A stretch of DNA of 13,150 nucleotides from CAIVAT01 sp037139855 (GCA_037139855.1 JBAXFM010000137.1:1-13150), one strand, 5' to 3'; shown: positions 1-7,827, counted from the first letter of the stretch. Notes: a model not told the origin generated them from the sequence alone. Translations and numbers: made by a program.

Positions 1-30
1 AGAAGGGGCCGGGGGTTGAGGTGCTTTTGC

Positions 31-61
31 ATAAAATTCTTCGACCACTACGAAGTTTTAT
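31..61 (-). terminator. candidate hairpin terminator after the FISUMP gene
   Basis: Inverted repeat just beyond the stop of the minus-strand gene. ATAAAA (31-36) pairs with TTTTAT (56-61) and CTTCG (39-43) pairs with CGAAG (51-55), with a two-base TT bulge and a seven-base loop. The position fits a terminator, and the A/T outer arms could act in either direction. There is no long T tract beyond the stem, so its strength is doubtful. Confidence 0.35.
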
Positions 62-114
62 AACTAAAATTAAAAAATTAAATTGACAAATAAGCAAATA
101 AAACAAATAAATTC

Positions 115-2019
115 CTATTCTCTAACACAGCGGGCGGAGAAGCCGTACGCCTTGTCACTGTAGTTGTACATGTTGCTGGTCCCATTGTTGAAGCCCAGGT
201 CCCAGCCATTGGTGGCATTGTCCTGCGTACTACTCCAGTAATTGCCGCTCGAGCCGCGGGTGAGTAGCGAACCATCGCTGTAGAGCAGGTACCCGGCAGC
301 ATGGAGTATTAGTGCGGAGCCGAAAGAGCCGTTCCAGTCTGTCCATCCGCCACCAGTATTAGAATTGGTCCATTCAGTGTTGGTCGGGATTCGCCAACCG
401 GTACCAAGTTCAATGGCACAAGGATCATTGGCGGCAACCCAATCAGAAGTTTCAATGATGCTGCCGATCCAGGTGGTATTGGGTATTCGGGTAGTCGTAT
501 ATTGATACCCCTGTTTGCGGTTAAATTGCCAGTACCAGCCTGCCGAAGCTTCGGTGGCATCAGAAACTACAGTAGCCTGCTGGGCTGCGCCAAGGTTTCG
601 GGTAATCCAACACTTGGTAAGTTCGCCGGGGATATTAGTAGCAGTGCCATAGGTTACTGTTTTATCAACCGGCGCTACACCGCCCGAGGCCAAGTGGTTA
701 ATCGTAAGAGTAGAAATTCCACAGGCCCAGCAAGCCATGGTTGATTGGGTTAAGGCTGCCGAAATAGAATGCCCGCAACCATTGTATGACCATGTATAAC
801 GGGTATAAGCCGTGCCACATACAATACCCGTTTCACTTTTAGTGGTTGCTGTTCCCATTTCAATGGCCGATGCGTAATCATCTGTTGTATTCCATTTATA
901 TCCTATGGCATCAGCCACCGTATTCCAATTCCAAACAATGGAAGTTTGAGTAGCAACATGCGTGGAAGCGACAGGAGTTGCTGGAACTGTAGCCGGAACA
1001 GTAGCTGTAAGCGTGGTCATGGAAGATTCACCGCAACTGCTATATGCCCATATATAACGGTTATACGCGATCCCGCAAGTAGTTCCGGTTTCGGTCTTTG
1101 TTGCAGCTGCAGCGTTATCGGTGGCTGTTTCATAATCTGCCATCGTGTTCCATTTGTAGCCTGTAGCCCCTGAAACAGCCAGCCAATTCCATACAATCTG
1201 ACCCTGCGACATCACGGGAGAATCTGCTACAGGTGCGACAATAGCACAAGGAGAAAAGGTCATCCAGGAACCATTGGTGAAAATGCTCAACGATCCATTA
1301 GTGCCGCATGTTGTGCAATAAACCATTAAACCTTCGGCAGGGCTCGCGATCGCGTTGCGCTGAACACGGGTCATACGGGGAAGGAGGACACCGTTGGTTG
1401 TACTGGTAAATTCTGCCAATGCCGATGAAACAGGCGCTGATGTACCAATGCCAACTTTGCCGGTATTGTACGAAATATCCTGACCGTTGGTAATCCATTG
1501 GCTGGAAACTTTGTTGTTGAAACTATTCCAATCGGTTGATGTTATATACCCATTGGTTAAGGAATTTGCGGCTGTAATTGAAGCAATCAGTTGATTTGTT
1601 GAAATAGATAAACTCAATGGCGCTATACCGATTGCTGATGTAATCCGGTTCGTGTAGGCTGTGTTCCAATTAGTAATATTTCCGGATGTAATACCACTTG
1701 CCGGATGAACGATAAATACAGGGTCTGTCTCTGTATAGGTGTCGATAAACCGTTTCCAGGATGATCCGTTAAACCAGAATAACGCATTCACTGCAGTGTT
1801 GTAAACAAGAAGCCCGGCAGGTGGTGTAACAATGGAATTCATCTGTTCTGTGCTCATTCGCGGGGGTAAAAATCCTTTATCCGTTGATTGTACATCCAGC
1901 ATGGCTGCTGAATTAGGCGGGTCGTTGTTGGTATTGATGCCAACCTGAGCGAAAAGGTAAAAAGACGGGACAGCTAAAAAAAATCCCAGCACGACGAAAT
2001 ATTTGTAAAGCCTTCTCAT
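115..2019 (-). CDS. secreted modular protein with C-terminal FISUMP domain
   Basis: A 634-residue exported protein of unknown exact role, probably at the cell surface. Residues 1-25 form a signal peptide (basic start, hydrophobic core, ending LFAQ). Two related modules follow, about 26-92 and 188-255, each with the pattern VGI(N/G)T, then G(F/V)L(L/P)PRM, then GL(M/L)VY and ending in a Gly-Ser-Trp stretch; this is common in Bacteroidetes surface proteins. Two tandem fibronectin-like repeats of about 84 residues follow (about 262-345 and 346-430), sharing IVWNW, GYKWNT and a Cys-Gly-x-Ala-Tyr motif. Residues from about 445 to the end look like a FISUMP domain (GWRIPTNTEW, NYWSSTQ, FSARCVRE), a family of unproven function. 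There is no YPNP-type T9SS sorting domain. The ATG at 2017-2019 is preceded by an A-rich leader and a promoter core about 65 bases upstream. It is divergent from everything to its right. Confidence 0.9.
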   Translation of the reverse strand: MRRLYKYFVVLGFFLAVPSFYLFAQVGINTNNDPPNSAAMLDVQSTDKGFLPPRMSTEQMNSIVTPPAGLLVYNTAVNALFWFNGSSWKRFIDTYTETDPVFIVHPASGITSGNITNWNTAYTNRITSAIGIAPLSLSISTNQLIASITAANSLTNGYITSTDWNSFNNKVSSQWITNGQDISYNTGKVGIGTSAPVSSALAEFTSTTNGVLLPRMTRVQRNAIASPAEGLMVYCTTCGTNGSLSIFTNGSWMTFSPCAIVAPVADSPVMSQGQIVWNWLAVSGATGYKWNTMADYETATDNAAAATKTETGTTCGIAYNRYIWAYSSCGESSMTTLTATVPATVPATPVASTHVATQTSIVWNWNTVADAIGYKWNTTDDYASAIEMGTATTKSETGIVCGTAYTRYTWSYNGCGHSISAALTQSTMACWACGISTLTINHLASGGVAPVDKTVTYGTATNIPGELTKCWITRNLGAAQQATVVSDATEASAGWYWQFNRKQGYQYTTTRIPNTTWIGSIIETSDWVAANDPCAIELGTGWRIPTNTEWTNSNTGGGWTDWNGSFGSALILHAAGYLLYSDGSLLTRGSSGNYWSSTQDNATNGWDLGFNNGTSNMYNYSDKAYGFSARCVRE

Positions 2020-2083
2020 AGGTTTGTGTTTTTAATTGATAAAGATAAAATTAAACCGAAATACCATAGCAAATACAATTCTA

Positions 2084-2116
2084 CAAAAATATTTCTTATT
2101 TTTTTGACAAAACAAA
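2084..2116 (-). promoter_or_regulatory. Bacteroidetes-type promoter for the FISUMP gene
   Basis: On the minus strand TATTTTTG (2091-2084) matches the Bacteroidetes -7 consensus TAnnTTTG. TTTG (2116-2113) lies 21 bases upstream, at the upper end of usual spacing for the -33 element; a second TTG sits only 16 bases upstream. The start codon is about 65 bases downstream. The A/T richness of the region makes chance matches possible. Confidence 0.5.
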
Positions 2117-2182
2117 ACTTTCCCATTTGACGATATGAGAATATAAAAAAAACCGGTTTTCCATGGCCAAAAATCGCGTGGC

Positions 2183-2239
2183 ACCTTCATCAGCAAAGGA
2201 ATAAAGAGTATCATGGGCTACAATTATGCTTCGACTTCG
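2183..2239 (-). pseudogene. RadC C-terminal tail remnant, copy A
   Basis: The minus strand reads IIVAHDTLYSFADEG, which matches the last residues of RadC-family proteins (the conserved YYSFADEG end) and closely matches the tail of the radC remnant at the right end of this window (VAHDAYYSFADEG). After DEG the frame does not terminate as RadC does; it runs on into an unrelated sequence. No other part of RadC is visible here. It also overlaps, in another frame, the end of the fragment at 2224-2352. I regard it as a scrap left by recombination or decay. Confidence 0.5.
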
Positions 2240-2352
2240 CTCAGTATCTTGCGGCGGAATGTTTCAACAGGCGCAATATAATCTTTGAGTTTTTTGATAA
2301 TTTTCAGATCGGTTTCACCTGGAGTTGGCTGGACAGAAACAAAAGGCAAAAT
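2224..2352 (-). pseudogene. 3' end of an unidentified gene
   Basis: An open stretch of 42 codons with protein-like composition, containing PTPGETDLKIIKKLKDYIAP and later ETFRRKIL, and ending SEVEA before TAA. It follows an in-frame TAG at 2353-2355, has no start codon and has nothing upstream to extend it, so it would be only the carboxyl end of a lost gene. The last codons coincide with a short sequence repeated at 2581-2596, so the final residues may come from that repeat. Family not recognised. Confidence 0.3.
2229..2244. repeat. short repeat CTTCGACTTCG, first copy
   Basis: CTTCGACTTCGCTCAG here and CTTCGACTTCGGTCCG at 2581-2596 share their first 11 bases and lie at the same place relative to the two RadC-tail scraps. 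From memory, close relatives of this motif are dispersed in intergenic DNA of many Bacteroidetes genomes. Alternatively the two copies simply belong to one longer duplicated segment. Confidence 0.4.
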
Positions 2353-2388
2353 CTAAAATGGCAAAATGAACCACTATCATTTTTTCAA

Positions 2389-2607
2389 TTACATATTTAA
2401 TTGGACATCATTTAATCCCTCACTTATTCCCTCATTGTAATTAAAAGGAACAACCACATCAGGAAAAGTAACTGTAACCGTATGTTCCTTCACTTTCCAA
2501 ATTGGTTCTTTAAAACCAAGTTCTTTACAAAAGGAGCCTTCATCTGTAAATGAATAATAAGCTTCATGTGCTACATTATACTTCGACTTCGGTCCGTATC
2601 CTAGCCA
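2389..2607 (-). pseudogene. chimeric remnant: RadC-like tail joined to an AAA_4/RecG-like C-terminus
   Basis: Seventy-two open codons follow an in-frame TGA (2608-2610) and run to TAA at 2389-2391; no ATG opens the frame. Residues 13-26 (VAHEAYYSFTDEGS) repeat the RadC tail seen twice elsewhere in the window. The rest (CKELGFKEPIWKVKEHTVTV, then FPDVVVPFNY and EGISEGLN) resembles the carboxyl end of Bacteroidetes ATP-binding proteins of the AAA_4/RecG-like, HATPase_c_4 type, which also tend to carry EGISEGLN-like repeats. The AlbA/ATP-binding core is absent. The join of two unrelated ends suggests recombination. The RadC part is a motif match; the AAA_4 assignment is inference from memory. 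Confidence 0.45.
2581..2596. repeat. short repeat CTTCGACTTCG, second copy
   Basis: Second copy of the motif at 2229-2244, about 350 bases away and in the same orientation. The following bases also align (TATCCTA here, TATCTTG there), so the shared block is longer than the core and includes the RadC-tail sequence on the other side. Confidence 0.4.
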
Positions 2608-2722
2608 TCATGACCTAAAGCAATAGTTCCATGACGAAGCCGATAAACAGGCAGCATCAACATTCTGCAAGGTGAAACCGGCAATTGGTAGATTGGTCTG
2701 GACTAAAACAAGTTTCACATGA

Positions 2723-2730
2723 TACTTTTG
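2723..2730 (+). promoter_or_regulatory. possible -7 element for the 2785-6512 gene group
   Basis: TACTTTTG fits TAnnTTTG and lies 54 bases before the ATG at 2785. No TTG is found at the ideal distance; CTG at 2698-2700 is 22 bases upstream. If real, transcription would start after the ATG at 2719 and so could not use that longer start. Supporting but weak evidence. Confidence 0.35.
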
Positions 2731-2784
2731 CTACCGGGTAACACTATTCACTATCTGTATAACATTTTAATCCATACAAGCACC

Positions 2785-4035
2785 ATGAAACAAATTTCAT
2801 TGGTTATCCTGTTCTTCGTCGCAATGACAAATATTCAGGCCCAGGACTTTCTGATCAGTTTTTCCGGATCAGGCTCGTCTAACACAGTCGACAGCGTTCA
2901 CGTGGAAAATCTCACGCAGGGAACCAGTCTCAGCATGGCTGGCAATGACCAGTTGAACCTTCTTGGAACACTATCTGCGATAAATCCTTCCGGCAGATAC
3001 ACATGCAAAACGTTGCTGGTTTACCCCAATCCTGCAAATGAAATGGTAATGGTTCAATTTACAACGACCACAACAGCCTCCACAACCATTGAATTGACAG
3101 ACCAGTCAGGTCGGCTCTTGGCACAAAAAAAGCTTTTCCTTCAGTCCGGATTTCATTCTTTCCGGTTCAATGGTTTGACTTCAGGGGTGTATATCGTTCA
3201 CGTAAAATCGCTAGTCTATCAATACACAGGAATGATTTACAGTACATCCTCCTGCGGGAAAACAATCAAAATATCCTATGAAGGGCGGGTAAATGATCCG
3301 GGGAATACAGGGTACTTGAAGAATACCGGATCTATCATCCAGATGCAGTACAACTCCGGCGACCGGCTTAAATTCCTGGGAAAATCAGGAAATTTCCGAA
3401 CCGTATTCATGGATATCCCCGATCACAGCAAAACAATCATCTTTGGGTTTGTGCCTTGCACCGATTACGACAACAACCATTATGCAGTGGTTCAGCTAGG
3501 AACCCAGATCTGGATGGTAGAGAATTTAAAAAGCATGCATTATGCAGACGGGACTAACGTAATTTATTATGATTATGACAACAATCCAGACAATTCATTG
3601 ATTTACGGAAGGTTGTATGCCTGGTCACCGGCCATGAAGGGAGCAGCAAGCAGCAACACCAATCCGAGCAATGTGCAGGGAATTTGTCCTTCCGGGTGGC
3701 ATTTGCCCAGCAAAGCTGAATGGCAGCAATTGGGCACATCTCTTGGGGGATTAACCAATGCCGGCGGCAAGCTGAAGGAACAAGGAATTTCGCACTGGAT
3801 TGCCCCAAATACCGCCGCAACCGATGAAACCGGGTTTAAAGCCTTGCCAGCTGGCATGCACGACTTCACAAATATATTCCAGTGGTTAGGAGATCACGGT
3901 GCTTTCTCCACTTCAACCGGGAACCTCCCCATGGTTGAAGTTACAGCAACTATGCTTCAAACCTCTAGTGGTACACTGACCATGGGAACATTTCATCCCG
4001 ATGATGCATTATCGACACGTTGTGTTAAAAACTAA
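2785..4035 (+). CDS. secreted FISUMP protein with internal T9SS-type domain
   Basis: A 416-residue predicted surface or secreted protein. I place the start at 2785, where a proper signal peptide begins (MKQISLVILFFVAMTNIQAQ); the in-frame ATG at 2719 would add 22 residues unlike a signal sequence and overlaps a promoter-like element. After a short N-terminal domain (FSGSGSSNTVDSVHVENLTQ) comes a Por/T9SS sorting-type module at about 74-155 (VYPNP, then a beta-rich stretch ending SGVYIVHV). This module is normally C-terminal, but here residues 225-416 form a FISUMP domain (VVQLGTQIWMVENLK, GICPSGWHLPSKAEW, LSTRCVKN). I recall the same order from other Bacteroidetes proteins, so it is probably a standing architecture and not an artefact. 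First gene of a likely operon; the next gene starts 12 bases after its stop. Molecular function unknown. Confidence 0.88.
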   Translation: MKQISLVILFFVAMTNIQAQDFLISFSGSGSSNTVDSVHVENLTQGTSLSMAGNDQLNLLGTLSAINPSGRYTCKTLLVYPNPANEMVMVQFTTTTTASTTIELTDQSGRLLAQKKLFLQSGFHSFRFNGLTSGVYIVHVKSLVYQYTGMIYSTSSCGKTIKISYEGRVNDPGNTGYLKNTGSIIQMQYNSGDRLKFLGKSGNFRTVFMDIPDHSKTIIFGFVPCTDYDNNHYAVVQLGTQIWMVENLKSMHYADGTNVIYYDYDNNPDNSLIYGRLYAWSPAMKGAASSNTNPSNVQGICPSGWHLPSKAEWQQLGTSLGGLTNAGGKLKEQGISHWIAPNTAATDETGFKALPAGMHDFTNIFQWLGDHGAFSTSTGNLPMVEVTATMLQTSSGTLTMGTFHPDDALSTRCVKN

Positions 4036-4047
4036 AAACCTGAACTC

Positions 4048-5253
4048 ATGAAAAAAACATCTGTCCTGTTCCTGTTTCTGAATCTCCTTACAGCAGCATT
4101 TCTTCATGCGCAAAACAACCTCCCCTATCTCGGACAGGATCCTCCGGGGATGACGGCTAAACGGTTTCCACCCGATTCACTCCTGGGGAACAGTCAATGG
4201 TGGTGGCATGGTTCACCCATTTTCACCCCGGATGGGCTGGAAATGTTCTGGACCGAATATGTCAGATACAATCCATCAAATGAATTGGCAACCCTTTTCA
4301 ATATGAGAGTGGAAAACAACAACTGGGGCGCTATTCATCATGCAGCATTTGGAAACCAAAACTACTTTGAAAACAACCCGGTTTTGTCTGCCGGGGGCGA
4401 CACGCTCTACTTTTTTTCCACCAAACCGGGCGGGCCTTATTTCAAAACCATACGCACAGCTACTGGCTGGAGCCAACCCTCACCGATTCCAATTCCCATA
4501 CCGTCAGGCAGTGGCTACGGTCTCCAGTTTGCAGTCAACCGGGATGGAGATTTTTACATAGAGCTGTCAATTCCACCTTCGGCCCCTTCTGATCTTTATG
4601 TTTCAAGGCTCATCAACGGAAGTTACCAGATGGCAGAAAAACTGGGATCCGAAATCAATTCAGATTATCTCGACGCGTTTCCATTTGTCGATCCCGACGA
4701 GGAATACCTGATTTTTGCCTCCAACCGGCCAGGTGGCTTTGGCGGCCAGTTCGACATGTATATCTGCTTTAAAAACGCAGACTCAACCTGGACACAGGCA
4801 GTAAACATGGGGCATGAAATTAATTCGGCAGGTGCCTGGTTTGCCTCAGTCACACACGATAAACAATACTTGTTCTTCAATTCCTGGAAACCGGGCGATC
4901 AGGGATATAATCCCTATTGGATCAGCGCTGCGATCATCGACAGCCTGCATACAATGGTTGGAATGAACGAGCCGGGAAAGGCAACCGGAGATATCATCCT
5001 GTTTCAAAATGAACCCAATCCGGTGAACGGGCAAACATATATTTCGTTTGAACTACCTTCGAGTGCCACCATTTCACTTGTAATTTCCGATCACACAGGA
5101 ACCCCGGTTATAAACCTGGTACGAAACCAACAATTATACAAGGGAAAATATACCATGCCGGTATACACTTCTGATTTATCAGCCGGAATATACTTTATAA
5201 TCCTCAGGTCACAGTTCGGAAGCCCTCTGGTTAAAAAAATGATCATTCTCTGA
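4048..5253 (+). CDS. secreted PD40 beta-propeller protein with T9SS sorting domain
   Basis: A 401-residue protein with a signal peptide (residues 1-21, ending FLHAQ), a TolB/PD40-like beta-propeller and a C-terminal T9SS type A sorting domain. The repeated blade motif is a phrase such as PDGLEMFW, GGDTLYFFSTKPGG, PDEEYLIFASNRPGG (from about residue 210) and HDKQYLFFNSWKPG; the Asn-Arg-Pro-Gly-Gly variant is typical of PD40 repeats. Residues from about 316 to 401 form the sorting module (NEPNPVNGQTYISFELP, SAGIYFIILRS, ending KKMIIL), which would direct the protein across the outer membrane. No catalytic residues are apparent; propellers of this kind usually bind proteins or glycans. It sits 12 bases after the preceding stop, so the two are probably co-transcribed. 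The broken gene downstream starts 65 bases later. Confidence 0.88.
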   Translation: MKKTSVLFLFLNLLTAAFLHAQNNLPYLGQDPPGMTAKRFPPDSLLGNSQWWWHGSPIFTPDGLEMFWTEYVRYNPSNELATLFNMRVENNNWGAIHHAAFGNQNYFENNPVLSAGGDTLYFFSTKPGGPYFKTIRTATGWSQPSPIPIPIPSGSGYGLQFAVNRDGDFYIELSIPPSAPSDLYVSRLINGSYQMAEKLGSEINSDYLDAFPFVDPDEEYLIFASNRPGGFGGQFDMYICFKNADSTWTQAVNMGHEINSAGAWFASVTHDKQYLFFNSWKPGDQGYNPYWISAAIIDSLHTMVGMNEPGKATGDIILFQNEPNPVNGQTYISFELPSSATISLVISDHTGTPVINLVRNQQLYKGKYTMPVYTSDLSAGIYFIILRSQFGSPLVKKMIIL

Positions 5254-5318
5254 TGAAATACCTGAATTATTCCAGGACCCGGTGTGAATCGATTATAAAC
5301 ATTCTAATCCTTTTTCAC

Positions 5319-6512
5319 ATGAAGAAAATTGCAATTTCATGGTCACTTGCCTTCATAATGACGACTCTGCAAGCCCAGAGCCCCAACATCCAGATTGGTA
5401 TTGGACAGGATTGGCCCAACGAACCGTCCGTATGCATGAATCCGCTGAATCCTGACCAGATTCTGATCGGAACAGTGCCTGACAACTATTATACATCGGA
5501 GGATGGGGGATTGACATGGGAGCATGGTATCATAACTTCTGCTTATGGTGTAAACGGTGATCCCGTTGTGCTGGCTGATACACAAGGAAACTTCTACTAT
5601 TTTCACCTGGTGCCTGACCTGAGCCGGTTCGTTTGCCAAAGGAAACATGGGATCTCCTCTGCCTGGGGAGAGGAGTCCTTTACAGCAATCCATAATGATT
5701 ACGACATCGACAAAGAATGGGCGACATACAACCCGATAACGAACTCCCTTTATAAATCTTGACCCGGTTTAACACCTGGGCCAGCACAAATCCACAGGAT
5801 TCTTCCGACATTTTTATCGCAAGGTCCTCCGACGGCGGACATACCTGGGCTGAGCAGAAGCTTATTAGCAGCATTGGAGGGAATGCCTCGGCAGGTTTCA
5901 GCAATGTTCATGGCTCCTACCCCGTGACCTGGCCGAACGGAGAGGTATACATTGCATGGTGGAGTCCTGCAGGAATCATGTTTGACAAATCAACCGACTT
6001 CGGCGAAACCTGGCTTGATACCGATGTCAATGTTACAGGCTTTCCAGTACAATGGATTACACCCATCCCGGGAATTCAGACCGGGGTCAGCTTTCCGGTT
6101 ACAGCCTGCGACCGCAGCAATGGTCCTTATAATGTTACTATTTACGTTAACTGGTCTGACAAACGAAGCAGAGGAAATGATGCCGATATCTGGCTTGCGG
6201 AATCGACCGATGGCGGAACCTCCTGGTCACCGCCCAATGGATGCACATGGATGCAGGGGAACTTACCCTTTGGGGCGCTTCGAATCCACATTTTTCTCCT
6301 TCAAACTGGCCGAAGCCTCAAACATGACACTAATGGTGCTTGACCTTTTTGGCAAAAACGTAGCGACACTGATCGACAATGAAAACATGCAGGCGGGCAA
6401 ACATGTTGGCAGGTTCCCACCGGAAAAACACGAGTTACCCAACGGCATGTACCATTATACATTGGTCACAAACAAAAAAACGCTCACAAAAAAAATGGTT
6501 TATTGCAGATAA
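5319..6512 (+). pseudogene. sialidase-like Asp-box protein with T9SS domain, frameshifted
   Basis: One ancestral gene is readable in three pieces. Piece 1 starts at ATG 5319 with a signal peptide (MKKIAISWSLAFIMTTLQAQ) and runs to TGA at 5762; an alternative ATG at 5253 overlaps the previous stop but gives no signal peptide. The protein then continues in the next frame (WASTNPQDSSDIFIARSSDG), as if a single G were missing from a TGG codon near 5760. Four Asp-box motifs are visible: SEDGGLTW, SSDGGHTW, STDFGETW and STDGGTSW, typical of sialidase/BNR beta-propellers. That frame is lost between about 6236 and 6262, where the text jumps to a T9SS sorting domain in the original frame (FKLAEASNMTLMVLDLFGK, ending KKMVYCR). 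The abrupt jump without further propeller sequence suggests a deletion as well as a frameshift. The product, if intact, would be a secreted glycan-binding or hydrolase-like protein. Sequencing error could explain the first shift but hardly the second. Confidence 0.75.
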
Positions 6513-6579
6513 TTGATGTAACCCAATGGTCGTTTATTCGTCAAACATCTATTTGCAACCAATCACATAAACCATATTC

Positions 6580-7797
6580 ATGCAATTCCTTATGAGAGTT
6601 CCCCGGATTCCACTCACAATGCTTGCCCTAGCGGCACTAATGCTGCTGGCAGCCAATAGTTTTGCCCAGTATTCTAATGCCGAAGAGGCCAAAGAATTCA
6701 TCAATGACCGCCTGTCACATTCGCTGCTGCAAAAGATTGATCCGGATGGCCTGGTGACAGTGAATGCTCCCGGTAAGAAAATAAAATTCCGGCTACAGGA
6801 GGTTTCATTCAATTATAACGGGGGAAACGACGATGACCGGGTAAGGGTTTTCTGCGATGAATGTATTGAAAATTATGAGCATCAGAGCCTGACTGAGAAA
6901 ACAAGCCGTCAGTCATTTGTTTGCGAATCAGAAAAAGAGGCAAATGAAGTGATCAAGGCATTCAGATATCTGAAAAAGTTATATCCGGGGGGCCAGAAAG
7001 GGGTGAATCAGGGTGATAAAAAACTCAGGGTCGCTGATTCCACGCTCGGCACAAAAACTGTCGGCGAAGCCATTGATTTCATCAATGAGAACCTCTCATA
7101 TTCCATGATTACCGGAATCGACGAGAAGGGCCTCATGACGATCAGTGCACCAGATGATATATACCTGGTAAATCTGCGACTGGCTGAATTTGGTTTTAAC
7201 GATGTAAGTGACGGTACCAAGGTCAGAATTTACGGTGATTATGCCACAGCCGTGAAGAAAAAAAATGACCAACAGAAATTTATCTCCCGCCAGTCATTTC
7301 AAACTCCGGGACGGGTTAATGCCTTCAAGGCAATTCCCGTGCTGTATTATCTTAAAAGCACCTATTCTGATCTTGATCCCGGAAAAATTCCCGGTTTCAA
7401 AAACGTGACGGATGCCAAAACAGACAATTATAAGAATGTGATTGAGGCAATTGAGTATATCAACGACCGACTACAGTATTCCATTATCCTTGGGATCGAT
7501 CCGACAGGCAACATCACCATTAATGCTCCTGAAGAGATTTACCGGTTTAACATTCACGAGGCGAAGGCTGATTATGCCAAAAACCATGAACGCCGGTCCG
7601 ACTGGGTTCCTTTCATCTACACAGATGGACCATTAACAGGGATAATCTTTGAATGTAAAAATTGTATTAAAAAGTATGAATCACCAGATTCCTATGAAAA
7701 ACTGAATGACCAGGTTTTCCAATGCAGAAACAAATCTGACGTAACAGAGGTCCTTAAAGCCCTAACCTATATCAAAGCTTCGCTGAAGGTGAAGTAA
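6580..7797 (+). CDS. exported protein with three copies of a ~120-residue domain
   Basis: A 405-residue protein with a signal peptide (hydrophobic residues 13-26, ending NSFAQ). A second ATG at 6592 is equally usable, shortening the leader by four residues. The mature part is three divergent copies of one domain, at about 33-135, 157-265 and 284-402. Each begins with an amphipathic helix (EAxxFINxxLxxS), then G-(I/L)-(D)-x-x-G-x-(V/M/I)-T-(V/I)-(N/S)-A-P, then beta-strands, and closes with a helix such as EVLKALTYIKA. Copies 1 and 3 share C-x2-C-x19-C (C92, C95, C115 and C359, C362, C382). In copy 2 the equivalent positions are G219, A222 and T242 with identical spacing. It may be related to an uncharacterised Bacteroidetes module with a CKNGxxCI-type motif that I recall; I assign no function. 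It is followed by a strong terminator, so it ends a transcription unit. Confidence 0.82.
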   Translation: MQFLMRVPRIPLTMLALAALMLLAANSFAQYSNAEEAKEFINDRLSHSLLQKIDPDGLVTVNAPGKKIKFRLQEVSFNYNGGNDDDRVRVFCDECIENYEHQSLTEKTSRQSFVCESEKEANEVIKAFRYLKKLYPGGQKGVNQGDKKLRVADSTLGTKTVGEAIDFINENLSYSMITGIDEKGLMTISAPDDIYLVNLRLAEFGFNDVSDGTKVRIYGDYATAVKKKNDQQKFISRQSFQTPGRVNAFKAIPVLYYLKSTYSDLDPGKIPGFKNVTDAKTDNYKNVIEAIEYINDRLQYSIILGIDPTGNITINAPEEIYRFNIHEAKADYAKNHERRSDWVPFIYTDGPLTGIIFECKNCIKKYESPDSYEKLNDQVFQCRNKSDVTEVLKALTYIKASLKVK

Positions 7798-7827
7798 AAA
7801 GCTGAGAACAGTGCTTTGTATTAATAA

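Noticed and set aside
2032..2214. 60-codon minus-strand frame between the FISUMP gene and the remnants
   Set aside because: Phe/Ile/Lys-rich text from A/T-rich DNA, with no homology or conserved pattern; it covers the promoter of the FISUMP gene and overlaps the RadC-tail scrap in another frame.
3554..3869. Two overlapping 88-codon minus-strand frames
   Set aside because: Both lie inside the FISUMP domain of the 2785 gene, whose plus-strand reading is certain; no signal or domain in either.
5253..5318. ATG at 5253 overlapping the stop of the propeller gene as the start of the sialidase-like gene
   Set aside because: The 22 residues it would add do not resemble an export signal, whereas a typical lipid-crossing signal peptide begins exactly at 5319.
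6548..6555. TCTATTTG as a promoter for the triple-domain gene
   Set aside because: One mismatch to TAnnTTTG in a critical position and no TTG at the right distance.
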